DNA of 64,000 nucleotides from NCBI GenBank assembly GCA_035478835.1, contig DATIJH010000009.1, positions 62,001 through 126,000 of the forward strand. The letters are read 5' to 3'. The stretch comes from DATASD01 sp035478835 (GTDB lineage Bacteria > Patescibacteriota > Saccharimonadia > Saccharimonadales > UBA4665). Under the pieces are notes generated by a model. That model did no database searches. It had not been told where the DNA came from and was given only the letters and a program-made list of their open reading frames with translations. Both the position numbers and the translations under genes were made by a program. Positions 8,301 to 16,803 of this stretch are shown piece by piece (within the stretch, counting starts at the first letter, position 1; the number at the start of each line of letters is the position of its first letter).

Positions 8301-10205
8301 ATGGGGCATAAAAAATCGAAAAAGCGGCCGGTAAAAACGCCGGCACCTACTGCGACCCAGAAAGCCGCCGTTGAAGCCGAAATAATTGTCAAGGTGCCCG
8401 CAGAGGCACCAGCCGAGGCGGTTGCTGCGCCAGCTCCTGCAGCGCAAAAGGCATGGCCGGTGTTCGTTATGCGTGCTAAGCGTTTTGGGCGCGCCCTGGG
8501 GCGGTTTGTGCTCGGCTCCAGCGTGCCCGAGATATTGCTGCTGACTTCCCTTATATTGTCGCGGTGGCTGCAGAATTCAGACTTTAGCTATCCGGCGGAA
8601 ATATTTGCGCCGATTGTGCTGCTCGGCGTGCTCGCCACGATCATTTTTTATCTGTATAAGCTCGTGCTCAGGCGCAGCATGGAGGCGCATGCCGCTGCCC
8701 TGCCCTTGGTATATGCCGTGTACGCGTACAGTTATGCATTTCCGCGGTTTCATCAGTGGGCTGACAAGCTCGTGCCCAAGCACTTTGACACGCCGTTCAC
8801 GCACAGCTTGATTACGGTATTGCTCATGGCGACGATTTTTGGGCTGGGCGGTTTTGCGCTCGGGCTCCTGGTGCGGTGGATTAAGCCTTTGCAGGCGGTG
8901 CCGATATTAAAAATCGGCGTGTTCGTGGTGGCGTTTGTGTTTGCCGCGCAACTGGTGAAGACTGGCGAGCGCATGTGGGCACTGCGCCATCAGCTGAGTT
9001 ATAACGCGCCTGCTTCGCTCGTACCGGCCAAACCGGCGAACGCCAAGCCGGCCGCCAAGCCGAACGTGTATTATCTGTTATTTGACCGCTACGCCAGCGC
9101 CGACACGCTCACCAAAGACTACAATTTTGATAACTCGGACCTCTTGAACTTTCTTGGCGGCGAAGGCTTCGTGACGCGAGCCCAGGCGTACGCCAACTAC
9201 CCGTTCACCATGCAGTCCACCAGCTCTACGCTGTCTATGAGCTACTTTCCGGAGCTCAACCAACTCTTTGCGCATGATGGCGGCAGCTGGCAATCGGCGT
9301 TTCCGTACCGCGCCTTGCTCAATAATCCGGCAATCGCGCAGACACTCAAACAAAACGGCTACACATATAATCAGGTGGCGTCGTGGTGGGACTTTACGCG
9401 CGACGGCATCCAGGCCGACAATCAGCCCACCAAAGACTTTCGCCTGCGCGTTTTTGGCCTGACGTTCTGGATGACCGACTTGCAGCGCGACATCATCAAT
9501 AAGAGTGTCCTTTCGCCGTTCTTAAAAAAAGGCGTGATGATTGGCAGCCGCGCCATCGTAAAATATGACCGCGACACGGCGCCGCGCGATAACTTTGAGC
9601 AGCAGATGGCTGCGCTTAAAAGCATCGCCGCCAATAGCAGTGCGCAGAAAGCACCGCAGTTTACCTTTGCGCACGTCCTTGTACCGCACGATCCGTACAT
9701 TTTTAGCGCCGACGGCTCCGACCCGGCCTACGATGGCGATCGTGACGACGGCGGTGCCGACGAGACCGTCAAGTATACCAACCAGCTCACCTACCTCAAC
9801 ACGCGCATCAAAGATTTGATAAGCGACATCCGCGCCAAAGATCCGAACGCTGCCATCGTCATTCAGGCCGATGAAGGCCCCTACCCTAAGCAATTCCGCG
9901 GCACGCTGACCCCTGGCCACTACTACAATCCCATCAACTTGCCTGTCCAGCAAATGCAGCAAAAGTTTGGCGTGCTCGCCAGCTATTATATGCCTGGCGC
10001 CGATCCGCAGACGGTGGCAGCGGACGTGGATAGCTCGGTGAACGTGTTTCGGTTTGTGCTCGACCAATATCTTGGTTACGATTTGCCGATGCTGCCCGAT
10101 TGCCAGTTTGCCACCGGCGACAAATACCAGTTGTATGGCTACCAGTTGGTGAGCGGCACGCTCAAGGGTACGGCCGAACCGGAAGCTTGCAAGCAGTATC
10201 GGTAG
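8301..10205 (+). CDS. membrane-anchored sulfatase/phosphoglycerol-transferase-fold protein
   Basis: 634 residues. An Ala/Pro/Lys-rich cytosolic leader (1-50) precedes about four TM segments (roughly 70-220) and an extracytoplasmic alkaline-phosphatase-superfamily domain from about residue 250 (NVYYLLFDRYASADTLT). The fold is indicated by the initial YYLLFDRYA strand, the FTFAHVLVPHDPYIF segment with its histidine, and VIQADEGPYP in place of the usual D-H pair. The nucleophile region is QSTSSTLSMSYFP with several Ser/Thr. Relatives include LTA synthase-type enzymes that modify surface polymers. RBS GGAGG lies just upstream; the gene follows the methyltransferase by 18 bp. Confidence 0.75.
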   Translation: MGHKKSKKRPVKTPAPTATQKAAVEAEIIVKVPAEAPAEAVAAPAPAAQKAWPVFVMRAKRFGRALGRFVLGSSVPEILLLTSLILSRWLQNSDFSYPAEIFAPIVLLGVLATIIFYLYKLVLRRSMEAHAAALPLVYAVYAYSYAFPRFHQWADKLVPKHFDTPFTHSLITVLLMATIFGLGGFALGLLVRWIKPLQAVPILKIGVFVVAFVFAAQLVKTGERMWALRHQLSYNAPASLVPAKPANAKPAAKPNVYYLLFDRYASADTLTKDYNFDNSDLLNFLGGEGFVTRAQAYANYPFTMQSTSSTLSMSYFPELNQLFAHDGGSWQSAFPYRALLNNPAIAQTLKQNGYTYNQVASWWDFTRDGIQADNQPTKDFRLRVFGLTFWMTDLQRDIINKSVLSPFLKKGVMIGSRAIVKYDRDTAPRDNFEQQMAALKSIAANSSAQKAPQFTFAHVLVPHDPYIFSADGSDPAYDGDRDDGGADETVKYTNQLTYLNTRIKDLISDIRAKDPNAAIVIQADEGPYPKQFRGTLTPGHYYNPINLPVQQMQQKFGVLASYYMPGADPQTVAADVDSSVNVFRFVLDQYLGYDLPMLPDCQFATGDKYQLYGYQLVSGTLKGTAEPEACKQYR

Positions 10206-10207
10206 TT

Positions 10208-10336
10208 TGATTTTTGAGAAAGAGGACTGGGGTCCTGTCGCCTCGTCCGCCCCTAAAAAATAAATTGCTGGGACCGCAGCAATTGTATTTTTTGGGGCCG
10301 CCCCGCGAGGCGCCACCCCATAAATTTCAAAAATCA
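10208..10336. terminator. 130-bp nested inverted repeat between convergent genes
   Basis: A multi-layered palindrome. Outer arms TGATTTTTGA (10208-10217) and TCAAAAATCA (10327-10336). Then GGGGT with ACCCC (10229/10315), CGCCTCG with CGAGGCG (10239/10306), CCCC-T-AAAAAATA with TATTTTTTGGGG (10250/10286), and an ATTGCTG/CAGCAAT tip around a six-base loop. A-runs on one side and T-runs on the other suit bidirectional termination, but it is far longer than a normal terminator. Confidence 0.75.
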
Positions 10337-10354
10337 GAACTACTTTATAGCAAC

Positions 10355-10933
10355 TTAGATTGGTTTATCTTTGAAGTGCAGCAAGTAGCCGATGTACGAC
10401 CACACCAGCTGCGAAAGCCACCACACGCATAGCACCAGCAGCGCCTGCGTAAGCGATGGCCGCAAAAACGCCCAGGTGGCGATAAGCGCGCCAACCGGCA
10501 AGTCGATCTGGTCGAACGGATACCAGCTTTCGCCTGGCGCAACGCCGCGCTGTCGCTTAAAGAAGCTCTTAATGGCATCGCCGCCGAGCGCACCGAGACC
10601 GAACAGCGGCCCAACAATCAGGGCTGGCAAATGCGTATAATCAAGGCCAAGTATCCAGCCACCGAGCGTCGGGTTGTGGTGAACGATAGCCTGCTGTCCG
10701 GCCAGCACAAGCGTCGACACAATCATGCCGGTTATGAGGCCGCGCCAGGTCTTGTGCGTGCCGAAAATGCGTTTGCCGCGAAAGGTGCGGCCAAAGTCGA
10801 TCGGCGTTTGCCAGTCGCGCAGCGGGCGCCACGAAATTTTAGCCACCAAAATCGGCGTAACATTGCCAAGCCCCGCCGGCAAAAATACCCAGACAGCATA
10901 AAACAGATCTTTATATAAATGGCTAAGCTGCAT
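10355..10933 (-). CDS. CDP-archaeol synthase-like (CarS/DUF46) membrane protein
   Basis: 192 residues with four to five TM segments. Motifs match the CarS branch of the CDP-diglyceride synthetase family: GKRIFGTHKTWRGLITG (about residues 54-70), then GDAIKSFFKRQRGVAPGESWYPFDQIDLPVGAL (about 118-150), where acidic residues bind CTP-Mg2+. CarS activates an ether lipid with CTP in archaea; bacterial homologues likely make a CDP-activated lipid. The last step of that reading is inference. Its 5' end overlaps the end of the PHP gene by 11 bp, so the two are co-transcribed. Confidence 0.78.
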   Translation of the reverse strand: MQLSHLYKDLFYAVWVFLPAGLGNVTPILVAKISWRPLRDWQTPIDFGRTFRGKRIFGTHKTWRGLITGMIVSTLVLAGQQAIVHHNPTLGGWILGLDYTHLPALIVGPLFGLGALGGDAIKSFFKRQRGVAPGESWYPFDQIDLPVGALIATWAFLRPSLTQALLVLCVWWLSQLVWSYIGYLLHFKDKPI

Positions 10934-11591
10934 GAGTGTGGTGCAATCGACTCTTGGCGCGGTTAATTTTGGGGTATAACAGGCCGATTACGCCCGGGGC
11001 GTGCATGGCGTATGAACCCTCGGCCAGTAGGCGTACCAGGTTTTTACACGTTGGTTTTTCGGTGATACAGGTATAGGTTTTGCCCCAGCCGCGGTACCCG
11101 TGCGCGTCGCTGCTGGCAGCGCCGGCAACCTCATGCTTCTTGACCCATGTGCCGGCCTGGTTGCTGTGGTTTTGGAATACGGCGCGGCCGTTGTGTACCT
11201 CAAGAATGTCGATGTCGGCGGCAATTTTGGCGAGAGATTTCTCGGACAAGCCTTTGCGTACTGTTTCGAACGGATGCGGCACGTACACCAGGCCATTTTG
11301 TTTGCGGATTTCGGCGATGGTTTGCTTGGGTGTGAGCCCGCCGGCGATGGTTTCGCGCAGAAACAGGCCGATGATTTCGCCCTCGGTGGTGGTGATTTCT
11401 TCGCCCACAATAATGCGATCTTCGCCCAAGGCTTTTTGCAGGGTGAGTGCCGCCTCGACTGTGTTGTGATCAGTTACGGCAATAATGTCGAGTGCGCCGT
11501 CCTCGAGCATACGCTTGTAATGGCGCAGCTTAAGGCTGCCATCCGGCGAGCCATATGAATGTGTGTGCAGGTCGATTTTGTACATAGCCAC
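10923..11591 (-). CDS. PHP-domain phosphoesterase
   Basis: A 222-residue metal-dependent phosphoesterase. PHP motifs seen: KIDLHTHSYGSPDG (motif I), IIAVTDHNTVEAA (motif II), VYVPHPFE (motif III) and SSDAHGYRGWG (motif IV), giving the three-metal His/Asp set. It resembles the YciV/RNase AM group acting on nucleotide 3',5'-bisphosphates or RNA 5' ends. The GTG at 11591 is preferred since AGG lies seven bases upstream; an ATG two codons in is the alternative. Confidence 0.85.
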   Translation of the reverse strand: MAMYKIDLHTHSYGSPDGSLKLRHYKRMLEDGALDIIAVTDHNTVEAALTLQKALGEDRIIVGEEITTTEGEIIGLFLRETIAGGLTPKQTIAEIRKQNGLVYVPHPFETVRKGLSEKSLAKIAADIDILEVHNGRAVFQNHSNQAGTWVKKHEVAGAASSDAHGYRGWGKTYTCITEKPTCKNLVRLLAEGSYAMHAPGVIGLLYPKINRAKSRLHHTHAA

Positions 11592-11703
11592 GCCGTTACC
11601 TGATTGCGTTGGTTACGATGATAAGGAAGGCGCGGGAATTGTCGGGCGCTTGTTTCATGATTACTTCTATTGTATGCGTTTTTGGGCGGCACGTAAAGGG
11701 TAA

Positions 11704-14139
11704 TCAGCCGGTGACCGGTGTTGTGGGCGGCATTTGCGGGGGCGTTTGGGGTGCGGTTTGTGGCTGGGTTTGGGGATTTTGGGGCAGCGATAAATCTTGG
11801 ACATCCAGCTGTATTACGCTTCCCGGCTGCGCCTGGCCCTGCAGAATTTTGACAGCCACGGCGTTCTCAACGGTTTTTTGGATGAGGCGGCGCATGGGGC
11901 GCGCGCCGAACTCGGGGTCGTAGCCATTTTTGGCAAGCTGCTGGAGCGCAGCTTGGCTGAGTTCGACCTTGATGTTTTGGGCGGACAGTGTGCGGTTGAC
12001 TTCGCCAAGCATGAGGCCCGCGACCTGCATGAGCTCGGGCTCGTTCAGTGGGCGGAACAGCACGACTTCGTCGAAACGGTTGATGAGCTCGGGCTTGAAC
12101 TGCCCGGCGCCGATGAGCTTATCCAGGAGCGGGCGTTCGAAATCGTCGAGCGATTGGCCGCTCCGAACGCGTTCAATAATATCCTGCGAGCCGGCGTTCG
12201 AAGTGGCAATAATAATGGCGCTGCGGAACGATGCCGGTTTGCCGTTGGTGTCGGTTAGCTGGCCCTCGTCGAGCATTTGCAGTAGTAAATTTAGGACGTT
12301 GGGGTGAGCTTTTTCGATCTCGTCGAGCAGGACGACCGAGAACGGCTGCTCACGCACGGCCATCATGAGGCTGCGCTCGCCCTGTCCGCCCGGTGAAAGC
12401 AGACGCGTAACATCGCCCGGCTGCTGATATTCGCTCATATCCAGGCGCGTCATTTGCTGCTCGCTGCCAAAATAAACGGCGGCCAGCGATTTGGCGAGCT
12501 CGGTTTTGCCAACTCCGGTCGGCCCCAGGAACAAAAAGCTGCCAACCGGCCGCTTAGGGTTAGAAACCCCGGCACGTCCCCGGCGCAGTGCCCCGGCCAC
12601 AACACCGACGGCGCGTACTTGGTTGATCATGCGCTCATGAATGTGGTCTTCGAGGTGCAACAGCACGTCGGCCTCTGGTGCCTGTGCGGCCGCAACTTTG
12701 AGCCCGCGTGTTTTCTCGAGCGCGGCCTGCACTGCCTGTGCGTCTAGAACTTTTGACTGCGTATAAGGAATGGTCTGCTCGAGCAAGCTGAGTGCCTTGC
12801 CCGGATATGATTGGTCCTGCATGTACTGGCCGCTCAAGCGCACGGTTTCGCGCAAAGCATCAAATGTAATGAGTATATTGTTGCGGTGCTCCAGTACAGG
12901 TGCCTGGTCTTCGAGGATACGCATGGTGTCGGCGGTCGATGGCTCTTGCACGACAACGGCCGAAAAGCTGCTGGCCAGCGGCTCATTCTGCACGCGCAGC
13001 CGCTGCCACTCGTCTGGTGTAAATGCCGCGATGATGCGCACATTGCGGTTCTTGAGTACCGGCAGCAAAATCTGGCTGATATCGAACGCGCCGACGCCGC
13101 TGCCAAAGAACAGTTGAGCCTCGTCAATAAATAAGACGATGTTGCCGGCGTGAATGGCCTCGCCGAATAGCGTGAGCAACAGGCTTTCGAGCTGCTGCCC
13201 GCCCGCCGATAAAATCAATGATGCGCTCAGGCTCACGACCTGGTGGTATTGCAGCGCGCGGTCCTGCGGCAAAGCCTTGAGTAAGCGGTCGGCCAGGCTG
13301 TACACGAGCGTTGTTTTGCCGGTACCGGCCTGCCCCACGATGGCAACGGCAGTGCCGCGGCCCAGGCTGTTAATTATGCCGTCGAGCAGATCGGCGTGCG
13401 CCTGGTAACGGCGATAGCCGCCCACTGCCTCGATGCCGTGGCTGATGTTTTCGCCAAAATGTTCGAGTGTGGGCGTAAAACCGGCAGCCCAATCGCGCCC
13501 GATCCCGCCAAAGTTGGCATGCGGCCAGGATTCGTACCAAAGTTGGCGCTCGAGCCATTGATATACTTCGAGCGCGTCCTCGGCTCCCAGCTTATTGTGC
13601 GTCAAAAAATCGCGCAGCGGCTGTGAAGTCAAAATCAAGGCGCAAATAAGCGTGCCCGAGTTAATCTGCGGCGCTTTATAATACTGCTGCAATTGCAGCG
13701 CCTGGTCCCAGACGACCTGCATGTCGCCGGCCGTGGTGCTGAGCTGGGCTTTGCCGAAATCCGGCGGCACGAGCAGCCGGTTCAGCATAAAATAACCAAC
13801 GCCATTTTGCAGCGCGATATCCCACGCCTGCGCCGGAGAAATATTGTCTTTGAGGTGTGCCAGGAGTCGTGGCTCTAAGATGTCATCAAGCGTTGCGGCA
13901 GGATTCCGCGGCGGCAATTTCTCGAGGTCGAACTTGTACCACAACGTAAACATAGTCGTAAATAAACCGACAGCCAAACTGGCATAGCCAGCACGCGGCA
14001 ATGTTTTGGTGAGCAAGCACGTAACGCCGAGCACAAGCAGCGCGATGCTTACGACCGCCAACAGCTCGTAGCCGCCCTTGCCGATGCTGTCCGCAAACCG
14101 GGCTTTGCGCGTGCGGACGCTCTGTAAGTTGATTGTCAT
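11704..14139 (-). CDS. membrane-anchored Clp-family AAA+ ATPase (ClpA/ClpC-like)
   Basis: 811 residues. Two TM segments (about 25-46 and 52-68) anchor the N-terminus. A helical Clp-N-like region (85-205) leads to AAA-1 with Walker A VGQAGTGKTT (~270) and Walker B VLFIDEAQ (~336), and AAA-2 with Walker A FLGPTGVGKTE (~540), Walker B VLLDEIEKAHPN (~605), sensor TSNAGS and the C-terminal GARPMRRLI box. No long middle coiled coil is present, so it is ClpA/C-like rather than ClpB. It ends in a Pro/Gln/Thr-rich tail. Start: AAGGGG precedes the ATG at 14139, which overlaps the upstream stop (ATGA). No clpP lies in the window. Confidence 0.88.
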   Translation of the reverse strand: MTINLQSVRTRKARFADSIGKGGYELLAVVSIALLVLGVTCLLTKTLPRAGYASLAVGLFTTMFTLWYKFDLEKLPPRNPAATLDDILEPRLLAHLKDNISPAQAWDIALQNGVGYFMLNRLLVPPDFGKAQLSTTAGDMQVVWDQALQLQQYYKAPQINSGTLICALILTSQPLRDFLTHNKLGAEDALEVYQWLERQLWYESWPHANFGGIGRDWAAGFTPTLEHFGENISHGIEAVGGYRRYQAHADLLDGIINSLGRGTAVAIVGQAGTGKTTLVYSLADRLLKALPQDRALQYHQVVSLSASLILSAGGQQLESLLLTLFGEAIHAGNIVLFIDEAQLFFGSGVGAFDISQILLPVLKNRNVRIIAAFTPDEWQRLRVQNEPLASSFSAVVVQEPSTADTMRILEDQAPVLEHRNNILITFDALRETVRLSGQYMQDQSYPGKALSLLEQTIPYTQSKVLDAQAVQAALEKTRGLKVAAAQAPEADVLLHLEDHIHERMINQVRAVGVVAGALRRGRAGVSNPKRPVGSFLFLGPTGVGKTELAKSLAAVYFGSEQQMTRLDMSEYQQPGDVTRLLSPGGQGERSLMMAVREQPFSVVLLDEIEKAHPNVLNLLLQMLDEGQLTDTNGKPASFRSAIIIATSNAGSQDIIERVRSGQSLDDFERPLLDKLIGAGQFKPELINRFDEVVLFRPLNEPELMQVAGLMLGEVNRTLSAQNIKVELSQAALQQLAKNGYDPEFGARPMRRLIQKTVENAVAVKILQGQAQPGSVIQLDVQDLSLPQNPQTQPQTAPQTPPQMPPTTPVTG

Positions 14140-14495
14140 CCGGTAATCCCCTTGTACACGCACGCAATAATGAGCAGCGGCACGGCCGGCCACACAACGG
14201 CGACTGCAATACTAAAAACGGCCGTTACCAGCATCGACAAACCGGCTGCAAACAGCACAAACAAGCGCACAAAAAATCCAACAAGGCGCGACACGAGGTT
14301 ATCGAGCATCGCTTGCATCTGTGCGTCGAGCGAACGGCCTTTGACGCTCGTCATGCGCTTCCATGGCGAAAACAACGTCTCCAGCAAAATTATGACCGAA
14401 AAGTTGCGCTCAACAGCGGCCGGTGCTGCGGTAATGGCGCGCAGCGCTTTACGCCAGCCCGCGCCATACCACCAGCGGAATAGCTCGAAAATCAT
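14136..14495 (-). CDS. small membrane protein upstream of the Clp ATPase, 119 aa
   Basis: A protein starting MIFELFRWWYGAGW. An amphipathic N-terminal half with NFSVIILLETLFSPWKRM is followed by two long hydrophobic segments (about 70-88 and 92-115). No family is recognised. It overlaps the AAA+ gene by 4 bp, so the two products are probably made together and may form a membrane complex (inference). The ATG at 14495 is chosen over the longer frame because TATAAT is placed exactly six bases before it. Confidence 0.75.
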   Translation of the reverse strand: MIFELFRWWYGAGWRKALRAITAAPAAVERNFSVIILLETLFSPWKRMTSVKGRSLDAQMQAMLDNLVSRLVGFFVRLFVLFAAGLSMLVTAVFSIAVAVVWPAVPLLIIACVYKGITG

Positions 14496-14501
14496 AAGCG
14501 T

Positions 14502-14507
14502 ATTATA
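14502..14507 (-). promoter_or_regulatory. -10 element for the membrane protein-Clp ATPase operon
   Basis: Minus-strand TATAAT preceded by GCGG, then ACGCTT, then ATG at 14495; no Shine-Dalgarno sequence. Confidence 0.6.
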
Positions 14508-14547
14508 CCGCAAAACAGCGCAGTGGCGAGCACATTTTGCCTGCTGG

Positions 14548-15858
14548 TTACAGCGCGCCCACAAGCGGCTGCACAAAAGCCTGGATGTCGGAGTAATCGT
14601 TTATGCCGGCGGCCGGAATAAGCGCTGACTGTCCGCCCGTTCCGGTGTAGCCTTTCAGGTAATTTTTGGTGTCGCTTTCGAGTGCGACGGACTGCATGTT
14701 GCTCGCGCCAATACTGTGCACAAGGCTTACGACCTTGCGTGCTTCATTAATCTTCATGTCGGTGGTTATGTTGGTGCCGATGCCATCAAGCACCTTGCCC
14801 AATTTAAAGGGATTGATGAGCGTGCCGGCGCTCGACATCTTGCCTTGGATGGCGGTGAGGAGCTGGCGTTGGTGCTCGGTTCGGTCAAAGTCGCTGCGCG
14901 GAAAACCGTAACCCACGCGGCCGTCATTGGTTGGATCGCCGCGGGCGCGGGACAGGTTTAGTGCGGTTTGGCCGTTCAAATGATTGACGCCATTTGGCAA
15001 CAGTAGCGGCCCGCCGTCGGCTACGTTAATATTCGGGTCGTATAATCCGCGCGGATCGGTGCTTTGAATGTTGACGTCAACGCCGCCAATGGCGTCCACG
15101 ATGTTTTTGAGCGCGGTGTAATTAACGAGCGCGTAGTAGTTGATCGGCACCTGGAAATGCTGCTCGATCGTTTTTTCGAGCAAGCCCATGCCACCCGCCG
15201 GATAGACAGGCTCGTTAAAGCCGTCGCTGTTGCCGTACGGATACGCGGCGTTAATTTTGGCATAGCCTTCGCCCGGAATATTGACCCACAAATCGCGCGG
15301 AATGCTGAGCATGTAGGCCTGGTGCGTCTGTGTGTTGATGCTGAGCAGCATGATCGAATCGGTCAGTTGTGCACCAGTGTGTCCGGGATCGTCCACGGAG
15401 TTGCCGGCGATTAAAATATTGACGTGCCCACTCGACTCGCCCTTTAAAGTTGTTGGGGTGAGCAGTTTTGCGGCGTTGCCGAGCGGCGTGCCGCCGAAGA
15501 CTTTCGTGGTTTCGTTTAAGAACTTCCAACCTACCCAGCCGGCGCCGAGCAGCGCAATAAAAATAAGGGTAAATAACGTGAGTACAATGCGCCGCACCCA
15601 GTGTTTGCGCTTACGCGGCGGTTCTTCTGAAAAGTCGTCCGGCGCTTCGGGCTCGCCGCGGCCGCGGCGCGTTTTGGGGGTGTACTCGTCTTGCTGCCGG
15701 CGCTTGTTTTTGCGCGGCGGCCGTGGATCATCAAAACCGATGCCGATCTGGCGGCGTTCGCCGGCCCGCTCCGGAACTTCGGTACCCATGAGCGGCCGCT
15801 CGGGACGGCGCCGCTTATCGCTGCCGGGTTGGTAATAATCGTAGAATTGTTTACTCAT
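14548..15858 (-). CDS. LytR-CpsA-Psr (LCP) family protein
   Basis: 436 residues. A highly charged cytosolic tail rich in Arg, Pro and Lys (about 1-90) precedes one TM segment (RIVLTLFTLIFIALLGAGWVG). The extracytoplasmic LCP domain shows ILIAGNSVDD, TDSIMLLSINTQ, MLSIPRDLWVNIP, AAYPYG, ALVNYTALKNIVDAIGGVDVNI and LSRARG, including the Arg/Asp residues that bind polyprenyl pyrophosphate. LCP enzymes transfer lipid-linked glycans to peptidoglycan or protein, which fits the glycan genes downstream. Start ATG 15858 overlaps a TATAAT; TATACT at 15899-15904 could give a 35-nt leader instead. Confidence 0.93.
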   Translation of the reverse strand: MSKQFYDYYQPGSDKRRRPERPLMGTEVPERAGERRQIGIGFDDPRPPRKNKRRQQDEYTPKTRRGRGEPEAPDDFSEEPPRKRKHWVRRIVLTLFTLIFIALLGAGWVGWKFLNETTKVFGGTPLGNAAKLLTPTTLKGESSGHVNILIAGNSVDDPGHTGAQLTDSIMLLSINTQTHQAYMLSIPRDLWVNIPGEGYAKINAAYPYGNSDGFNEPVYPAGGMGLLEKTIEQHFQVPINYYALVNYTALKNIVDAIGGVDVNIQSTDPRGLYDPNINVADGGPLLLPNGVNHLNGQTALNLSRARGDPTNDGRVGYGFPRSDFDRTEHQRQLLTAIQGKMSSAGTLINPFKLGKVLDGIGTNITTDMKINEARKVVSLVHSIGASNMQSVALESDTKNYLKGYTGTGGQSALIPAAGINDYSDIQAFVQPLVGAL

Positions 15859-15971
15859 ATTATAATGGCGGGTTTTTGTGCTGCCCGCCCACATCATCAG
15901 TATAGCAAGCCATGCCTGGTTTTTGCCTGGCGATTTTAACAAGTGTTACTGCAACAAAATCGCATTTATGC

Positions 15972-15977
15972 TACAAT
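15972..15977 (+). promoter_or_regulatory. -10 element for leaderless Fur-family gene
   Basis: TACAAT, then TACGGT, then ATG at 15984. No ribosome-binding site. Confidence 0.5.
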
Positions 15978-15983
15978 TACGGT

Positions 15984-16427
15984 ATGTCAACGAATGAAAC
16001 ACGGCAGTTCCAGGCGGTGCTTGCCGCAAGCGGATACAGCCTGACGCGTCCCCGCCAGATTGTATTTGATTTGCTGATCGCGCCCGAGCCGCAATCTATG
16101 GCCGAGCTCGTCAAAAAAGCGGCCGGTAAAATTGACCGGGCCAGTGTGTACCGCACCGTGGCGCTCTTTGAGGAGCTCGGTATTGCCCACCGCATTTACA
16201 TTGGCTGGAAATACAAGCTCGAGCTGTCCGATCAATTTTTGGCGCATCACCATCACCTGAGTTGTTTGCGCTGCGGCAAAGTTGTCGATATTCACGACGA
16301 CGCCCGCGTGGAAGCCTTTATTACCGGTGTTGCCGAGCAATTCGGCTTTGCGCCGCGCCGGCACCAGCTTGAAGTCGACGGCTGGTGCGCCGTTTGCCAG
16401 GCCGAAACCGCCAAACAGAGTAACTAA
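15984..16427 (+). CDS. Fur-family metalloregulator
   Basis: A 147-residue Fur/Zur/PerR-type repressor. The winged-helix half contains YSLTRPRQIVFDLL and DRASVYRTVALFEELGIAHRI (recognition helix). The dimerisation half has AHHHHLSCLRCGKVVDI, with the histidine cluster and first CxxC, then CAVCQ as the second CxxC of the structural zinc site. Which metal it senses cannot be fixed from sequence. Candidate targets in the window are the ZnuABC-like importer (41524-44168) and the NRAMP-type gene, but no shared operator could be confirmed. The 3' end overlaps the convergent gene by 4 bp. Confidence 0.9.
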   Translation: MSTNETRQFQAVLAASGYSLTRPRQIVFDLLIAPEPQSMAELVKKAAGKIDRASVYRTVALFEELGIAHRIYIGWKYKLELSDQFLAHHHHLSCLRCGKVVDIHDDARVEAFITGVAEQFGFAPRRHQLEVDGWCAVCQAETAKQSN

Positions 16428-16693
16428 GAGCGGCGTTTGCGCGCTGTGCTGCCCAGTTTAAGCAGCACGGCAGAGTGCAGCAAGTGCCAGGCAATGGCGT
16501 TCACCAAGAATGCTACGAGCGCGGCACCCACAATGTACATAATATTGTGGCCAAGGCGCGGACGCACCAGACTCACCAGGCCGGCAAGCACAGTTACGAC
16601 GGCAATGATCGCCAAGTATAACTGCTGTAGTTTTTGGCGCTCGCCGTATTTTGCATTCCAATTGTTCAGAAACAACACAAAGCTTTCAAACAT
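16424..16693 (-). CDS. small membrane protein, 89 aa
   Basis: An unrecognised protein with an N-terminal amphipathic region (MFESFVLFLNNWNAKYGERQ), two TM segments (about 25-43 and 50-72) and a basic C-terminus ending in ARKRRS. Positive-inside topology puts both ends in the cytosol. It is convergent with the Fur-family gene. No function is assigned. Confidence 0.7.
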   Translation of the reverse strand: MFESFVLFLNNWNAKYGERQKLQQLYLAIIAVVTVLAGLVSLVRPRLGHNIMYIVGAALVAFLVNAIAWHLLHSAVLLKLGSTARKRRS

Positions 16694-16699
16694 GCACTA

Positions 16700-16705
16700 A
16701 TAATA
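16700..16705 (-). promoter_or_regulatory. -10 element for leaderless small membrane protein gene
   Basis: Minus-strand TATTAT, TAGTGC, then ATG at 16693. Confidence 0.5.
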
Positions 16706-16737
16706 CAACAAAATAGCCAATAAAGCAAGTAAATGGG

Positions 16738-16765
16738 TTGAACGTAAGCAATTTTGTGGTATAAT
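16738..16765 (+). promoter_or_regulatory. promoter of the 16804 gene
   Basis: TTGAAC at 16738-16743, 16-bp spacer, TATAAT at 16760-16765. The leader of about 33 nt contains a small TAGCC/GGCTA stem and AAGGGC, so this gene is not leaderless. Confidence 0.6.
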
Positions 16766-16803
16766 CTACGCTTAGATATAGCCTGTTTAAGGGCTACAAG
16801 TAT

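Noticed and set aside
14548..15942. LCP protein start at 15942
   Set aside because: The extra 28 residues show no conservation-like pattern and include the TATACT promoter element; ATG 15858 begins the hydrophilic leader.
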